From DATFXF01 sp035258565 (GTDB lineage Bacteria; Acidobacteriota; Terriglobia; Acidiferrales; UBA7541), in the NCBI GenBank assembly GCA_035258565.1, contig DATFXF010000187.1:1-18348 (forward strand): a DNA stretch of 18,348 bases, read 5' to 3'. The position numbers and the translations under genes were made by a program. Shown piece by piece: positions 1-6,712 of this stretch; within the stretch, counting starts at the first letter, position 1; each line of letters begins with the position of its first letter. The notes under the pieces are model-generated. The model made no database searches. It worked only from the letters and a program-made list of their open reading frames with translations, and had not been told where the DNA came from.

Positions 1-462
1 AGAGAAATCCGAGTTCAACTGGCCGTGGAAAGGGTCACTGCGCCCGCTCGCCTGTGCTCAAGTCGCGCCTGCAGCGCGTGCGGGATGCCGGCGCCATCAC
101 CGCCGCGGGCACCGACGCGGGAACAAAGTGATACCCGAGCAGGGTGTCATCCCGTCCGCAACTCTTACGAGCGTTCCGGGTTGTTAGCGAGGGATTGGCC
201 CCTCGGGCGCTCGGTCTCGAAGCAGGGCGCGCAGGCCCCGAGGCATGCGAGAGGCCCCTCGAAGAGCTCTGTGCCGAAATTCGTTTCGCCGCGTGGCGGA
301 TTCGGTCTTGCCAAGAACGCGCTTTACGGAAGCGAATTTGACGACGGCGAGAGACGGCAGGAATTTCGTGGATGGCAGTGAACTCATCCGAGAGGGGAAG
401 CTCGTCAACAGCGAGTAGGAAACGATCATTAGGGGCAAGAGATTCGCACTGGGAGGTAAGCC
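1..462. other. gene-free stretch upstream of the phosphoesterase pseudogene
   Basis: Open frames exist on both strands here, but they overlap each other, have no ribosome-binding site and their translations (rich in Arg, Ala, Pro, Ser) look like high-GC noise. The only supportable element is the GGGAGG at 451-456, seven bases before the ATG at 463, which marks the translation start of the downstream broken gene. No promoter with both boxes could be picked. Confidence 0.5.
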
Positions 463-1826
463 ATGGGCACACGGAAAGAGATTTTGCGCCTCGCGATCCT
501 GCTGGGAAGTTTCTCGGCGTTCTTGCTTCTGATCGGCCGCGCAGCGCTCAGCTACAGCAGGTGGCAGGATCGCGAGCACCGCGGCCAGCGGGCGGACAAG
601 TCAGCAGGACGATGATGACGGGGGTGAATTTCATGGCCTGCACAAGATCAAGCACATCGTCTTCATCGTCAAAGAGAATCGCACGTTCGACAACTACTTC
701 GGCACGTTTGCCGGCACGGCCGGTGCTACCACCGGCCGCATCCACACCGGGCAGGTGATTCCGCTTGGTCACGCTCCCGATCGCACGCCACGCGACATCG
801 ACCACTCCTACCAGGCCGCGGTCGAAGCGATTGAGGGCGGCAAGATGGATAAATTCGATCTCATCGCCGGCGGCAACAAGAATGGTGACTCCCTCGCCTA
901 CACACAGTACAGGGAAGACGATCTACCGAACTGTTTCGCTTATGCGCGCAATTTCGTCCTCGCCGATCACTTCTTCTCTTCGTTGACCGGCGCTAGTTTC
1001 CCCAATCACCTGTACACCGTTGGCGCGCAGTCTGGTGGCGCCATCAACAATCCCTCCAAGAGCCAGGGCCGCTGGGGCTGCGATTCCCCCGCGGATTCGC
1101 GCGTGCAGGTCCTGGACGAGGAAGGCGACATCCTGACGCAGCTTTAATTTCGGGACCCTCGCCGATCGGCTCCGGAAAGAACAGATCAGTTGGGAGGTAC
1201 TACGCGCCGAGCCAGGGTGAGTCCGGCTACATTTGGTCGGCGCTCGACGCCATTCGGCACATTCGCCTGACGGACCTGTGGCAAAAGCACGTCGTGCCTA
1301 CCGCACAGTTCGCCGTAGACGCGCGCGCCAGCAAATTGCCCGCCGTGAGTTGCGTGGTCATGAACGGCGACGCCAGCGAGCATCCGCCCGCCAGCGTTTG
1401 GGTGGGCGAAAACAAAACTGGACCGTTGAGGAGCTCAATGCCCTCATGCAGGGGCCGGACTGGCGCTCCACAGTCGTCTTCCTTGCCTGGGACGATTTCG
1501 GCGGATTCTACGATCACGTTCCACCGCTGAAAGTGGACAATTTCGGCTTTGGACCGCGAGTGCCTCTCCTGATCATCTCGCCATGGGTGAAGGCCGGACA
1601 CGTCGAGCACACCGTGCTGGAGTTCTCTTCCGTGCTTAAGTTCATTGAGAAACGCTTCGATCTCAAGCCGCTCACCGCGCGCGATAAAGACGCGAACAGC
1701 CTACTCGATGCCTTCGACTTCGATCAGAGGCCGCTGGGGAGGCTCATCTTGACGACGCGCAACTGCGGTCCCAAGCCTGCCGCACCATTCGAGCTTTCGC
1801 CCGAATTCCACGGCGGCGCGCACTGA
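463..1826 (+). pseudogene. phospholipase C / acid phosphatase-type phosphoesterase, frameshifted
   Basis: Family: secreted metal-dependent phosphoesterases that hydrolyse phospholipids or phosphomonoesters (PF04185; includes bacterial phospholipase C and Francisella-type AcpA). The family motifs are all present in order but in different frames. A hydrophobic signal segment starts at ATG 463 behind GGGAGG. VKENRTFDNYFG (about 668-703), SFPNHLYTVGAQSGG (about 993-1037), SEHPPASV (about 1372-1398), WDDFGGFYDHVPP (about 1488-1526) and GPRVPLLIISPW follow. The reading frame changes four times: between about 530 and 611 (+1); at the TTT run 1143-1145 (+1, giving a TAA at 1145); at the GGG run 1192-1194 (+1); and at 1409-1418, an exact AAAAC tandem duplication (+5). 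Undoing these restores one continuous protein of about 450 residues ending at TGA 1824-1826, so nothing large is lost. True decay and consensus errors in the assembly are both possible. Confidence 0.85.
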
Positions 1827-1836
1827 GTTGCATACC

Positions 1837-1873
1837 CCGTCCTCGGCCCCGGGAAACTCGGGGCCGAGGACGG
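1837..1873 (+). terminator. strong hairpin after the phosphoesterase pseudogene
   Basis: A perfect 15-bp stem (CCGTCCTCGGCCCCG, 1837-1851) pairs with 1859-1873 around a 7-nt loop, beginning 11 bases after the stop codon. No U-tract follows, so it may act as a factor-assisted terminator or as an mRNA 3'-end stabiliser. The stem works equally on either strand. Confidence 0.6.
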
Positions 1874-2013
1874 TTCCTCAGGGGGAGTGATGGCGCAGCA
1901 GACCATCAACCTACCCTTACGCCTGGAGGGGCGGGATATTTTCATCTGAACGGAGGGCTGCGCCATGACACGCAGGTTGCAGCGAAGGATTTCTCCCGCC
2001 GGGTTGACGCCGT

Positions 2014-2047
2014 TTGACGCAGAGGGATCGCGGTGCTTTGCTATACT
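2014..2047 (+). promoter_or_regulatory. extended -10 promoter of the Kdo hydroxylase gene
   Basis: TGCTATACT at 2039-2047 is a TGn-extended -10 box (TATACT 2042-2047), 38 bases before the ATG at 2086. TTGACG occurs upstream at 2014-2019, but its 22-base spacing is too long for a normal -35 element. The box lies inside the longest open frame (TTG at 2014), which argues that translation begins downstream at 2086. Confidence 0.5.
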
Positions 2048-2085
2048 GCTGGGCAGCGAGCGCCGTCTGTAGGTCCGCGGATTCA

Positions 2086-3039
2086 ATGACGAACTCGGCG
2101 TGGATCACCGTGAGCGACTTTGTACGCCCCGCCGGCTGGGCCGACGCCGCCGCGGGTGAGGTGCGCTCGCGTTTCTATTGCGAGCAGCTCGAGGCCGGGC
2201 AAATCCTCTTCTTCCCTGCTCCACCTTTCGAGCTCACCGAGCACGACCAGCGCTTGCTGCTCGGGCAGCGTTGGTCAGAGCTGAAGCTGCACAAGAATGT
2301 CTCCTACCGCCCGGCGAGAGACCAACTGCGCGGCTTCGCAGGGGATGCTGAGTCCCTGGCCTGCATCGGGCGCGTGATGCGCGGTTATGCGGCACAGGTT
2401 GCCGACTTTCTCCCGCGCTTTCTACGGCCGTACGCGGGCCAGTGGACGCCGGACACGGCCAGCTTTCGCCCGCTCCAGGAGGAAGGCCGCTCGCTGCCGC
2501 TGCACAAGCGCAACGACCTGCTCCACGTGGATGCCTTCCCCAGCCGCCCCATGCACGGCCGGCGCATCCTGCGCGTTTTCACCAACCTCAATCCCTCAAA
2601 GCCTCGCGTCTGGCTGACCACTCACCCCTTTGACGAGCTCGCGCGGCGCTACGCCTTCGACGCTGGCTTGCGCGAAGTGGCCGCGAGCACGTTCGCATGG
2701 CCGCGGCGGCTCGAGGCCGTTGCGCGCGCACTGGGCATTCCGGGCGCAGGCCGCTCCGCTTATGATCGGTTCATGTTGCGCTTCCATGACTACTTGAAAG
2801 AGCATGTTGAGTTTCAGCGCGAGTGCCCAAAGAGGCGCCTCGAGTTTCCTCCCCTGGGGACCTGGCTGGTGATGACGGATGGTGTCCCGCACGCCGTGCT
2901 TAGCGGTCAATACGCGCTCGAGTATACGGCTATTGTCCCGATCGAGGCGCTTGTCGCCCCGACGCACGCGCCCATCCGCGTCCTCGAGGCGCTGTGCAGC
3001 CGTCCCCTGGCGGCGTCAGTGCGATCCACAGAGGGCTAA
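2086..3039 (+). CDS. kdoO: Kdo hydroxylase family protein (Fe(II)/2-oxoglutarate dioxygenase)
   Basis: 317 residues resembling the Kdo hydroxylase family (PF11004). Characterised members are Fe(II)/2-oxoglutarate/O2-dependent dioxygenases that hydroxylate the 3-deoxy-D-manno-octulosonic acid sugar of lipopolysaccharide, giving Ko. Visible iron-ligand candidates are the HVD triplet (His147, Asp149) in LLHVDAFPSRP and a distal His269 in TDGVPHAVLSGQ; basic residues such as Arg160 in HGRRILRVFTNLNP could bind 2-oxoglutarate. The N-terminal region with LFFPAPPFEL is typical of the family. No signal peptide is apparent, in keeping with action at the cytoplasmic side of the inner membrane. ATG 2086 is preferred over TTG 2014 because the -10 box lies between them; the ribosome-binding site is weak. 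The gene appears to be transcribed alone. It implies an LPS-bearing Gram-negative host. Substrate identity is inferred from the family. Confidence 0.8.
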   Translation: MTNSAWITVSDFVRPAGWADAAAGEVRSRFYCEQLEAGQILFFPAPPFELTEHDQRLLLGQRWSELKLHKNVSYRPARDQLRGFAGDAESLACIGRVMRGYAAQVADFLPRFLRPYAGQWTPDTASFRPLQEEGRSLPLHKRNDLLHVDAFPSRPMHGRRILRVFTNLNPSKPRVWLTTHPFDELARRYAFDAGLREVAASTFAWPRRLEAVARALGIPGAGRSAYDRFMLRFHDYLKEHVEFQRECPKRRLEFPPLGTWLVMTDGVPHAVLSGQYALEYTAIVPIEALVAPTHAPIRVLEALCSRPLAASVRSTEG

Positions 3040-3383
3040 CTGACGGAGCAACTGAAACCAGTCGAGCCGACACGAAAGGACGGCCAGCATACGGTTTCCC
3101 ACAACGACTCACCAAAGGCTCGATATGTCCGCGATCTTGATAGAGGAGGGGAATCGCGGTGGGTGGCCATCCGGTCGCGAACCCTCCTGAGGTCAAAACC
3201 GTGCAGCAAGGTTCGAGTTGCCAAATTCGCTGGAGGCACTATTTGAATGCCAAGGGGGGATTGCACTCGGCCAGTTTCATTACCAAAAGGTTCCCTGGCG
3301 CGTATCCTTTTGCATACACATTTAGTACCCCTTTCGATCGCTGACCAGACAACTTTCAAGCACTCAGCTGGGGGCATAGACTT

Positions 3384-3398
3384 TGGCACGCGTCTTGC
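3384..3398 (+). promoter_or_regulatory. sigma-54 (RpoN) promoter ahead of the TadE/TadE/TadG genes
   Basis: TGGCACG (3384-3390), four bases, then TTGC (3395-3398) matches the -24/-12 consensus TGGCACGnnnnTTGC throughout, with GG (3385-3386) and GC (3397-3398) exactly 12 bp apart. Transcription would start near 3409-3410, about 260 nt before the first TadE start. Such promoters require an AAA+ enhancer-binding protein, which is not encoded in this window. Confidence 0.7.
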
Positions 3399-3562
3399 TT
3401 TCCGCCTTAGTACGGTGCGTAAAGCGTGGGAAGGGGTCTCCCTCTTCCTCTGAAGGAGCGGGAATTCGAGGCCTTGGCACAAAGGGCCGCACGACTCCCT
3501 GTCGCGAACCGGGCTGCGGTCCGGGACCGGAGCTAGGAATTGAGAATAATGGACGCAAGCAT

Positions 3563-3589
3563 TTGCGCAGTCCTTCGATATGCTATCCT
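3563..3589 (+). promoter_or_regulatory. possible sigma-70 promoter ahead of the TadE/G cassette
   Basis: TGCTATCCT (3581-3589) is a TGn-extended -10-like box, closely similar to the TGCTATACT in front of the Kdo hydroxylase. TTGCGC at 3563-3568 could serve as a -35 box at a short 15-bp spacing. It lies 82 bases before the ATG at 3672. Confidence 0.35.
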
Positions 3590-3671
3590 TACAGGCCACT
3601 AGGGAGAGCTGGAGAGCGCGAGTTCTCTGTAGCACTCGAATTGCGTTGCGTAAACGAAGAGAAAGGGATCG

Positions 3672-4172
3672 ATGAGCGCAGGTCGTAGCAAGACGCTAAT
3701 GCTCAGTAGCCGAAGGCCCCGCCAGGTTGCAGCCGAGGAACGCGGGGCCGAGATTGTGGAATTCGCCATCGTCGCGCCGCTGCTGCTGACCCTCATAATC
3801 GGCATCGTCTGGCTAGGACGTGCTTATAATGTCTATCAGACGATTACACGTGCGGCGCGTGAGGGCGCCCGGTTTGCGGTCGCGCCCAGTTGCTCATCCT
3901 GCGGCAACACCTTTCCCACCGATGCCGAGATCAAAAACGTAATCAACGGCGCGCTGACCGCTTCTTCGCTTGACCCGAGCCAAGTGAACCCACCCATCAC
4001 CATTGCGCGCAACCAGGTGCTGAATCCCTCTGACCCCAGCAGTTCGCAGGTCTCCGGTGTGGTGATCTCCTTCGGCTATCCCTTTCAGTTCGTGATTCCG
4101 TTTACGTCTCTGACAGGAACGAAGGGAAAGATAACGATCAATACGAAAGTGCAGATGCGCCAGGAGTTCTAG
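3672..4172 (+). CDS. TadE-family pseudopilin-like protein
   Basis: 166 residues. An N-terminal basic stretch is followed by the TadE signature RGAEIVEFAIVAPLLL (about 24-39; PF07811) and one membrane helix (about 31-50). The rest (about 55-166) is an extracytoplasmic domain with paired cysteines Cys74 and Cys77. The IVEFAIV segment resembles the prepilin-peptidase site of TadE pseudopilins, with the conserved Glu30. Characterised TadE proteins are minor components of Tad (Flp) pilus or secretion machines. ATG 3672 follows GAGAAAGGG at a good distance. It is the first gene of a cassette with the next two, four bases apart from the second, and lies downstream of a sigma-54 promoter. No Tad ATPase, secretin or Flp pilin gene lies in the window. 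Confidence 0.85.
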   Translation: MSAGRSKTLMLSSRRPRQVAAEERGAEIVEFAIVAPLLLTLIIGIVWLGRAYNVYQTITRAAREGARFAVAPSCSSCGNTFPTDAEIKNVINGALTASSLDPSQVNPPITIARNQVLNPSDPSSSQVSGVVISFGYPFQFVIPFTSLTGTKGKITINTKVQMRQEF

Positions 4173-4176
4173 CCAC

Positions 4177-4818
4177 ATGAGAGCGCCAGACAGACAGGCT
4201 CTGCATCGAACGCGGTTCACCGGCCAGCCAGGCTGGCGAGCAATGCTACGGACCTGCGAAGGGGCGCAACTCGTCGAATTCGCTATAGTGCTCCCGCTGC
4301 TGGTGGTGCTGGTGGTGGGGATTGCCGATTTCGGTGGCGGCTACGCCCTTAAGGACAAACTCACAAACGCGGGACGTGAGGGTGCGCGGATCTCCGTCAG
4401 CGGGCCGGACGACCTCACGAATGCCTCGAGCACGGCGTGCAACGGCGTTCCCTGCTCGGTGCAGGCGGCGGCCACGTCCGCGGTCAACTACTTAACTAAC
4501 GCCGGGGTCAGCGCCTGCAGCCTGGATCCATCGTCTACAAGCCCGACGAGCGACGGCCCGAACACGTTCGGATGGACGTATACCTCTCCTAGCAACTGTC
4601 CGGGGACGACGAGCCCCATGAGCATCAACATTGAACGCGCCGTGACAACGCCGGTCACAGTGGGCAGCACCACTACCACCGTTCTGATGACCCGCGTGAC
4701 TATCAGCTACCCCTACAAGTGGGCCTTCGGCAGTGTCGTTAAGTTGCTGGCCCCGTCCTCCACTTACGCCACGACGGTCACGCTTTCGGCTGTGGTGATC
4801 ATGCCGAATTTGAACTAG
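4177..4818 (+). CDS. second TadE-family pseudopilin-like protein
   Basis: 213 residues. After a 28-residue basic leader comes EGAQLVEFAIVLPLLVVLVVG (about 28-48), the TadE motif and transmembrane helix, followed by a Ser/Thr-rich extracytoplasmic domain. Cys88 and Cys93 and later cysteines (in VSACSLD and SNCPG) suggest disulfides. The KLTNAGREGARISV stretch parallels TITRAAREGARFAV in the preceding gene, so the two are paralogues, this one longer and Thr/Ser-rich. AGGAG (4162-4166) sits inside the end of the previous gene, ten bases before ATG 4177, and the genes are only four bases apart, so they are very likely co-transcribed and translationally linked. Confidence 0.85.
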   Translation: MRAPDRQALHRTRFTGQPGWRAMLRTCEGAQLVEFAIVLPLLVVLVVGIADFGGGYALKDKLTNAGREGARISVSGPDDLTNASSTACNGVPCSVQAAATSAVNYLTNAGVSACSLDPSSTSPTSDGPNTFGWTYTSPSNCPGTTSPMSINIERAVTTPVTVGSTTTTVLMTRVTISYPYKWAFGSVVKLLAPSSTYATTVTLSAVVIMPNLN

Positions 4819-4830
4819 TGAGGCCAGGCC

Positions 4831-6099
4831 ATGCGAGGAATGAAAAACGGAGTACGAGCTCGAGGGTCACAGCGCGGCGCGACCCTGATTCTGGTCGCGG
4901 TCGGTTTGGGGGTGTTTCTGGGCATCTCCGCGCTAGCGATCGATCTGGCCATGCTGTATGTGACGCGCAACGAAGCCCAGCGCACCGCTGATGCCGCGGC
5001 CTTGGCGGGCGCCAAAGTGTTCGTCACCTCGGGTTGTACGTCCGCACCGGGGGGCTGCGTCGCGGGCGGACCACAGGAGGCTCCAGCAAGGAACCAGGCC
5101 GAAACCATCGGAGCGCAGAACAACGTGGGCGGGCAAGCTGCCAATATTCAAGACCCGGACGTGACGTTCGATTATTCGGCGTCGCCGTTCGACCCGCGCA
5201 TCACGGTGGTGGTGCAGCGCACTAAAGCAAGAAGCAACGCCATTCCGACCTTTTTCGTTAAGATCTTCGGCGTCACCACGGCGGATATTGGGGCGAAGGC
5301 CACCGCTGAAGCTTACAATCCATCGGGCAGTTCAACGGGGCCAACAATTTGTGCGAGCTGCCTGAAGCCATTTATGCTGGGCAATTGCGATTCGAGCCCG
5401 AGCCATACTACTCCTGCCAATCCAAACTGCCCCGGACAGGGGTACTTCATCGACCCGTCGACGGGTGCCATTGAGCACCCGGGCCCCTATCCGACGGGCG
5501 TGGTCGGACAGGAGTGGACGATCCACGTGGGGGGCGGACAGATAAGTCCAAGCCAGTACGAAGTTGTTAACGTCGGTTGTGGACAGGGAAACCAAGTTCC
5601 CTGCATAGCGGGTTGCACAACCGCCGTGTGGGCGTGTGGCAATACGCTGAATACGGTGCAGGGAGCCAAGGTGGGTCAGATCCGTCCGGCCGTGAACACC
5701 CTCATTCATGCCACGGGCACCGGGCCAGGGAATGGGCAGGACACCATAACCATGAATCCTGATGGGAGTTGGACAATCACGGGAGGCACGAATAATCCCA
5801 ATCCCAACCTAGTGGGGAAGACAATCACCAACAGCGATTCCCTGGTAACCTTGCCCATCTACGACGGCCACGTGGTCAACCCCGGCATCCAGCAGATCAC
5901 CATCATTGGCTACATGCAAGTGTTCATCGAGTACGAGAACCAACAAGCCCAAGCGGGGGACATTCCCATCACGGTCAGAATCTTGAACGTTACCGGCTGC
6001 GGCAACCGCACGGGAACCTGCGGGAACAGCAGTTCTACGGTTCAAGGCGGAGGCGAATCGCTGATTCCAGTCCGCCTGGTGCGAAACCCCGGCTCTTAG
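4831..6099 (+). CDS. TadG-type pilus-assembly-like protein
   Basis: 422 residues. The N-terminus matches the TadE/G-like Tad domain (PF13400): SQRGATLILVAVGLGVFLG (13-31), one membrane helix (about 18-40), then AIDLAMLYVTRNEAQRTADA with the typical ADAAALAGA helix (54-62). The large extracytoplasmic part is Gly/Asn/Pro-rich with many cysteines, several paired: CASC, GCGQGNQVPCIAGC, and a final GCGNRTGTCG. I see no DxSxS metal-site motif of a von Willebrand A domain, which many longer TadG proteins carry. The gene starts 12 bases after the second TadE gene, with GAGG upstream of ATG 4831; a second in-frame ATG at 4840 is possible. It completes the three-gene cassette and ends the likely operon. 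The exact role is inferred from the family. Confidence 0.8.
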   Translation: MRGMKNGVRARGSQRGATLILVAVGLGVFLGISALAIDLAMLYVTRNEAQRTADAAALAGAKVFVTSGCTSAPGGCVAGGPQEAPARNQAETIGAQNNVGGQAANIQDPDVTFDYSASPFDPRITVVVQRTKARSNAIPTFFVKIFGVTTADIGAKATAEAYNPSGSSTGPTICASCLKPFMLGNCDSSPSHTTPANPNCPGQGYFIDPSTGAIEHPGPYPTGVVGQEWTIHVGGGQISPSQYEVVNVGCGQGNQVPCIAGCTTAVWACGNTLNTVQGAKVGQIRPAVNTLIHATGTGPGNGQDTITMNPDGSWTITGGTNNPNPNLVGKTITNSDSLVTLPIYDGHVVNPGIQQITIIGYMQVFIEYENQQAQAGDIPITVRILNVTGCGNRTGTCGNSSSTVQGGGESLIPVRLVRNPGS

Positions 6100-6129
6100 A
6101 TTCGGGCCGGTTGTTCTGAGCCGAGAACT

Positions 6130-6145
6130 CTGGATATCGATCCAG
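6130..6145 (+). terminator. short hairpin after the TadG-type gene
   Basis: CTGGAT (6130-6135) pairs perfectly with ATCCAG (6140-6145) around a four-base loop, 30 bases after the stop codon. The stem is short and no U-tract follows, so termination here is only a possibility. Confidence 0.3.
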
Positions 6146-6356
6146 GTCCCTGACGCAGTTTATCAGGCCTTCCAAGAAACTCCACTGGGGATGGGTAAGC
6201 TGATTCTTTTTCCCCTTCTTGCTGGGCCCCAGTTTTCGCGCAGGAAGCTCCCCGATGCCCTGCCCCGCACTCGCTGGCTCTTCTGCGAAATCGGCGACCA
6301 CAGGAAGCCTATCGGCAACATTTCAAAGCAAGGTTGAAGGGTGTACACTCGCAGCG

Positions 6357-6382
6357 TCGAGGTTTCAATATGGCAACCTCGA
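6357..6382. repeat. 8-bp inverted repeat in the 6100-6712 gap
   Basis: TCGAGGTT and AACCTCGA are exact reverse complements separated by ten bases. It could be an operator or an RNA hairpin; there is no gene next to it to decide. Confidence 0.4.
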
Positions 6383-6660
6383 GATCGAGATACAGAGGAT
6401 CGCAGCATCGCGATTGGCATGAGTGGGATGCACGCGAAGACCGCACCTACAGGGGTACCTGAAGGAAGGCACAGAGAATATCGTGAATTCTCAAAGCAGA
6501 ACCGCAGGGAGCACAGAACGAATACTGGAAGTGGCGGCACGCCCATCCGGAACCCGAGGGGCACTGGCTCGCAAGATGTCCCGCACGCGAGGATGCCTGA
6601 TCGTTTTGGGTTGCTTCCTTTGAAGCGGCGATTCGTCTCCACGCAGTAAGCCCCAAGCGT

Positions 6661-6666
6661 TAGAAT
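6661..6666 (+). promoter_or_regulatory. possible -10 box of the TonB receptor gene
   Basis: TAGAAT within AAGCGTTAGAATGCCC, 46 bases before the GTG start at 6713. No good -35 hexamer lies 16-18 bases upstream, so this is a weak call from position and -10 similarity only. Confidence 0.3.
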
Positions 6667-6712
6667 GCCCATCTAAACCCGCGGTCGGTGCTTCAGGGGG
6701 TGAGAGTCCACA

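Larger units (their letters stand above)
3040..3671. other. 632-bp gene-free leader region before the TadE/G cassette
   Basis: Short open frames here have no ribosome-binding site or recognisable sequence. The region contains a sigma-54 promoter (3384-3398) and a sigma-70-like candidate (3563-3589), so the cassette could have leaders of roughly 260 or 75 nt. No transcription terminator for the preceding Kdo hydroxylase gene is evident, and no clear activator-binding palindrome was found upstream of the sigma-54 site. Confidence 0.6.
6100..6712. other. 613-bp gene-free stretch between TadG-type gene and TonB receptor gene
   Basis: Overlapping open frames on both strands have no ribosome-binding sites and no family features. 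Structures seen: a small hairpin soon after the TadG stop (6130-6145), a palindromic GTGTACAC (6341-6348), and an 8-bp inverted repeat TCGAGGTT (6357-6364) / AACCTCGA (6375-6382). A -10-like TAGAAT at 6661-6666 lies 46 bases before the receptor start. Confidence 0.5.

Noticed and set aside
130..150. GTGTCATCCCGTCCGC as a fifth copy of the dispersed repeat
   Set aside because: Only the GTCAT-CCG core matches and no second half was found nearby.
245..418. A 57-codon open frame from ATG 245 ending at TAG 416-418, with a protein-like C-terminal stretch
   Set aside because: No ribosome-binding site, no family resemblance, and it overlaps other equally open frames on both strands.
1890..2072. Two mini-ORFs (1890-1949, 19 codons; 1965-2072, 35 codons), each with a purine-rich stretch before the ATG
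   Set aside because: Too short to judge, no recognisable sequence, and the second runs through the promoter of the Kdo hydroxylase gene. AGGGGGAG and CGGAGGG are common in this composition.
3180..3245. GGTTCGAGTTGCC resembling a tRNA T-arm
   Set aside because: No acceptor stem, anticodon arm or D-arm can be folded around it.
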